DNA from: Sistotremastrum niveocremeum HHB9708
Taxonomy: Eukaryota > Basidiomycota > Agaricomycetes > Sistotremastrales > Sistotremastraceae
Length of the DNA: 64,000 nucleotides
Assembly (NCBI GenBank): GCA_001630475.1
Contig: KV419400.1
Span: forward strand, 930,940 to 994,939
Reading direction: 5' to 3'
The translations under genes were made by a program, and so were the position numbers. Numbering within the stretch: the first letter of the stretch is position 1; each line of letters begins with the position of its first letter. The notes beneath the pieces were generated by a model, which ran no database searches, had not been told where the DNA came from, and was given only the letters and a program-made list of their open reading frames with translations. Below are positions 63,300 through 64,000 of this stretch, piece by piece.

Positions 63300-64000
63300 A
63301 AAATGCGCGTCGGAAACAGCAACAGTCTGATAGAATTCCGTTAGACGCCCGTGACCGGGCTCTTCGTCGTTGTCTCCGTCTTTCTCAACAACGTCGGTAC
63401 AGTACCATCATGTTCATACATTTAACGTTTCGAGTCAGCGCTTCAGCATCACCAAATGGACTTTGACACGCATATAATGTGTTCACAATATTAAATCAAA
63501 TTTTAAAATAAGAGTGAAAGTACTTGATGAATCGAAACTGTCCAGATTTTTCCACTTGAAGCTTGAACTTCTGACGGAATTGAGCAAGACTTTGGATTTA
63601 CAGTTCTAATTGTTTCGGAAGCTATTGGCATCAAAAGCTAGAAGCCTTGTCGGTCAAGGGGGCATTGTGGGGCCAGGATCTCGAACGATAGTCTGGACAC
63701 ATTGGAACCTTGGACGCTGCATGTTCAAGTGTTCGAGAACGCCGTAAGCGTCGCTATTATGCAGTAGAGCAGTCGAAGTGCTCCAAAGCACGAGGCACTG
63801 CATACATTGATGCTGTGAGATTGCGGCGAAAGCGGCAGGGATTTCTCCGGGTTGGCTGTGCCTAGATTGCACGACTTCAGCTTGACAAGGGTGTCCGCTT
63901 TGCTCTGAGCCACCATCTTCCAAGACATGTTCTCTCTCAGCTCTCGATGGCTCGTCTTTAGCATCCTGCTCTTGGGCCAGTCTTCCCCCACGTTGGCCGC
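63300..64000. other. Unassigned right-end stretch
   Basis: This is upstream of Nup170. It holds only short open frames (for example 63654-63923 and 63725-63991, - strand) with no recognisable domain. It may include an exon of a gene beyond the edge. Nothing can be assigned. Confidence 0.35.

Overview
This is a gene-dense fungal nuclear window, almost certainly from an agaricomycete basidiomycete. The evidence is short introns (about 45-70 nt) with GTRNGT donors and CTRAC-type branch points in nearly every gene, intergenic gaps mostly of 0.1-0.7 kb, and a set of recognisable fungal proteins (NoxB-like oxidase, Cas1-type acetyltransferase, Dug2, Bck1-type MAPKKK, AspB/Cdc3 septin). Twenty-seven protein genes can be placed. 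No transposon, virus-like element, rRNA, tRNA or CRISPR array was recognised. Gene models were spliced by eye, so outer limits are firmer than every internal junction.

Layout. 1-5.0 kb: the 5' part of a NoxB-like NADPH oxidase (-, runs off the left edge), Mad2 (-), then a class I/II aminotransferase (+). 5.4-14.3 kb: MCM5 (-) and CSN6 (+) share a 138-bp divergent promoter with three ACGCG repeats, then a TMEM205-like membrane protein (+), U2A' (-) and a Cdc3/AspB septin (+). 14.7-22.5 kb, all +: Mtr10/TNPO3 importin, succinyl-CoA ligase alpha, an acyl-CoA-binding/ankyrin protein and a PPR-like protein. 22.8-35.4 kb: a Cas1-type O-acetyltransferase (-), Rrp15 (-), an SLC25 carrier (+), a degenerate 3'-5' exonuclease-like protein (-), Dug2 (-) and Sts1/Cut8 (-).

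35.6-37.2 kb holds the most unusual locus. The gene for a DUF866 (CXXC zinc-binding) protein has a long leader whose first two introns each appear to carry a box C/D snoRNA. The two RNAs are diverged copies with conserved C, D', C' and D boxes, the same two guide elements, and a compensatory base-pair change in the hairpin between D' and C'. The D guide matches the ATTAGCATGGAA stretch of fungal 18S rRNA.

37.3-53.4 kb, all -: an IQ-motif protein, a Bck1-type MAPKKK, Gid8, a rhomboid protease, a dienelactone hydrolase-like/SnoaL-like fusion and an ankyrin + DIL protein. 53.8-63.3 kb: an ING-family PHD protein (+), a RING-H2 protein (-), a RING-CH membrane protein with an 11-nt microexon (+), and Nup155/170 (-). 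The last 0.7 kb is unassigned.

Functionally the window is mostly housekeeping: cell cycle and replication (Mad2, MCM5, septin), protein turnover (CSN6, Sts1, Gid8, two RING proteins), RNA and ribosome biogenesis (U2A', Rrp15, the snoRNAs), nuclear transport (Mtr10, Nup155) and cell-wall or redox signalling (Bck1, Nox). There is no sign of a biosynthetic cluster.
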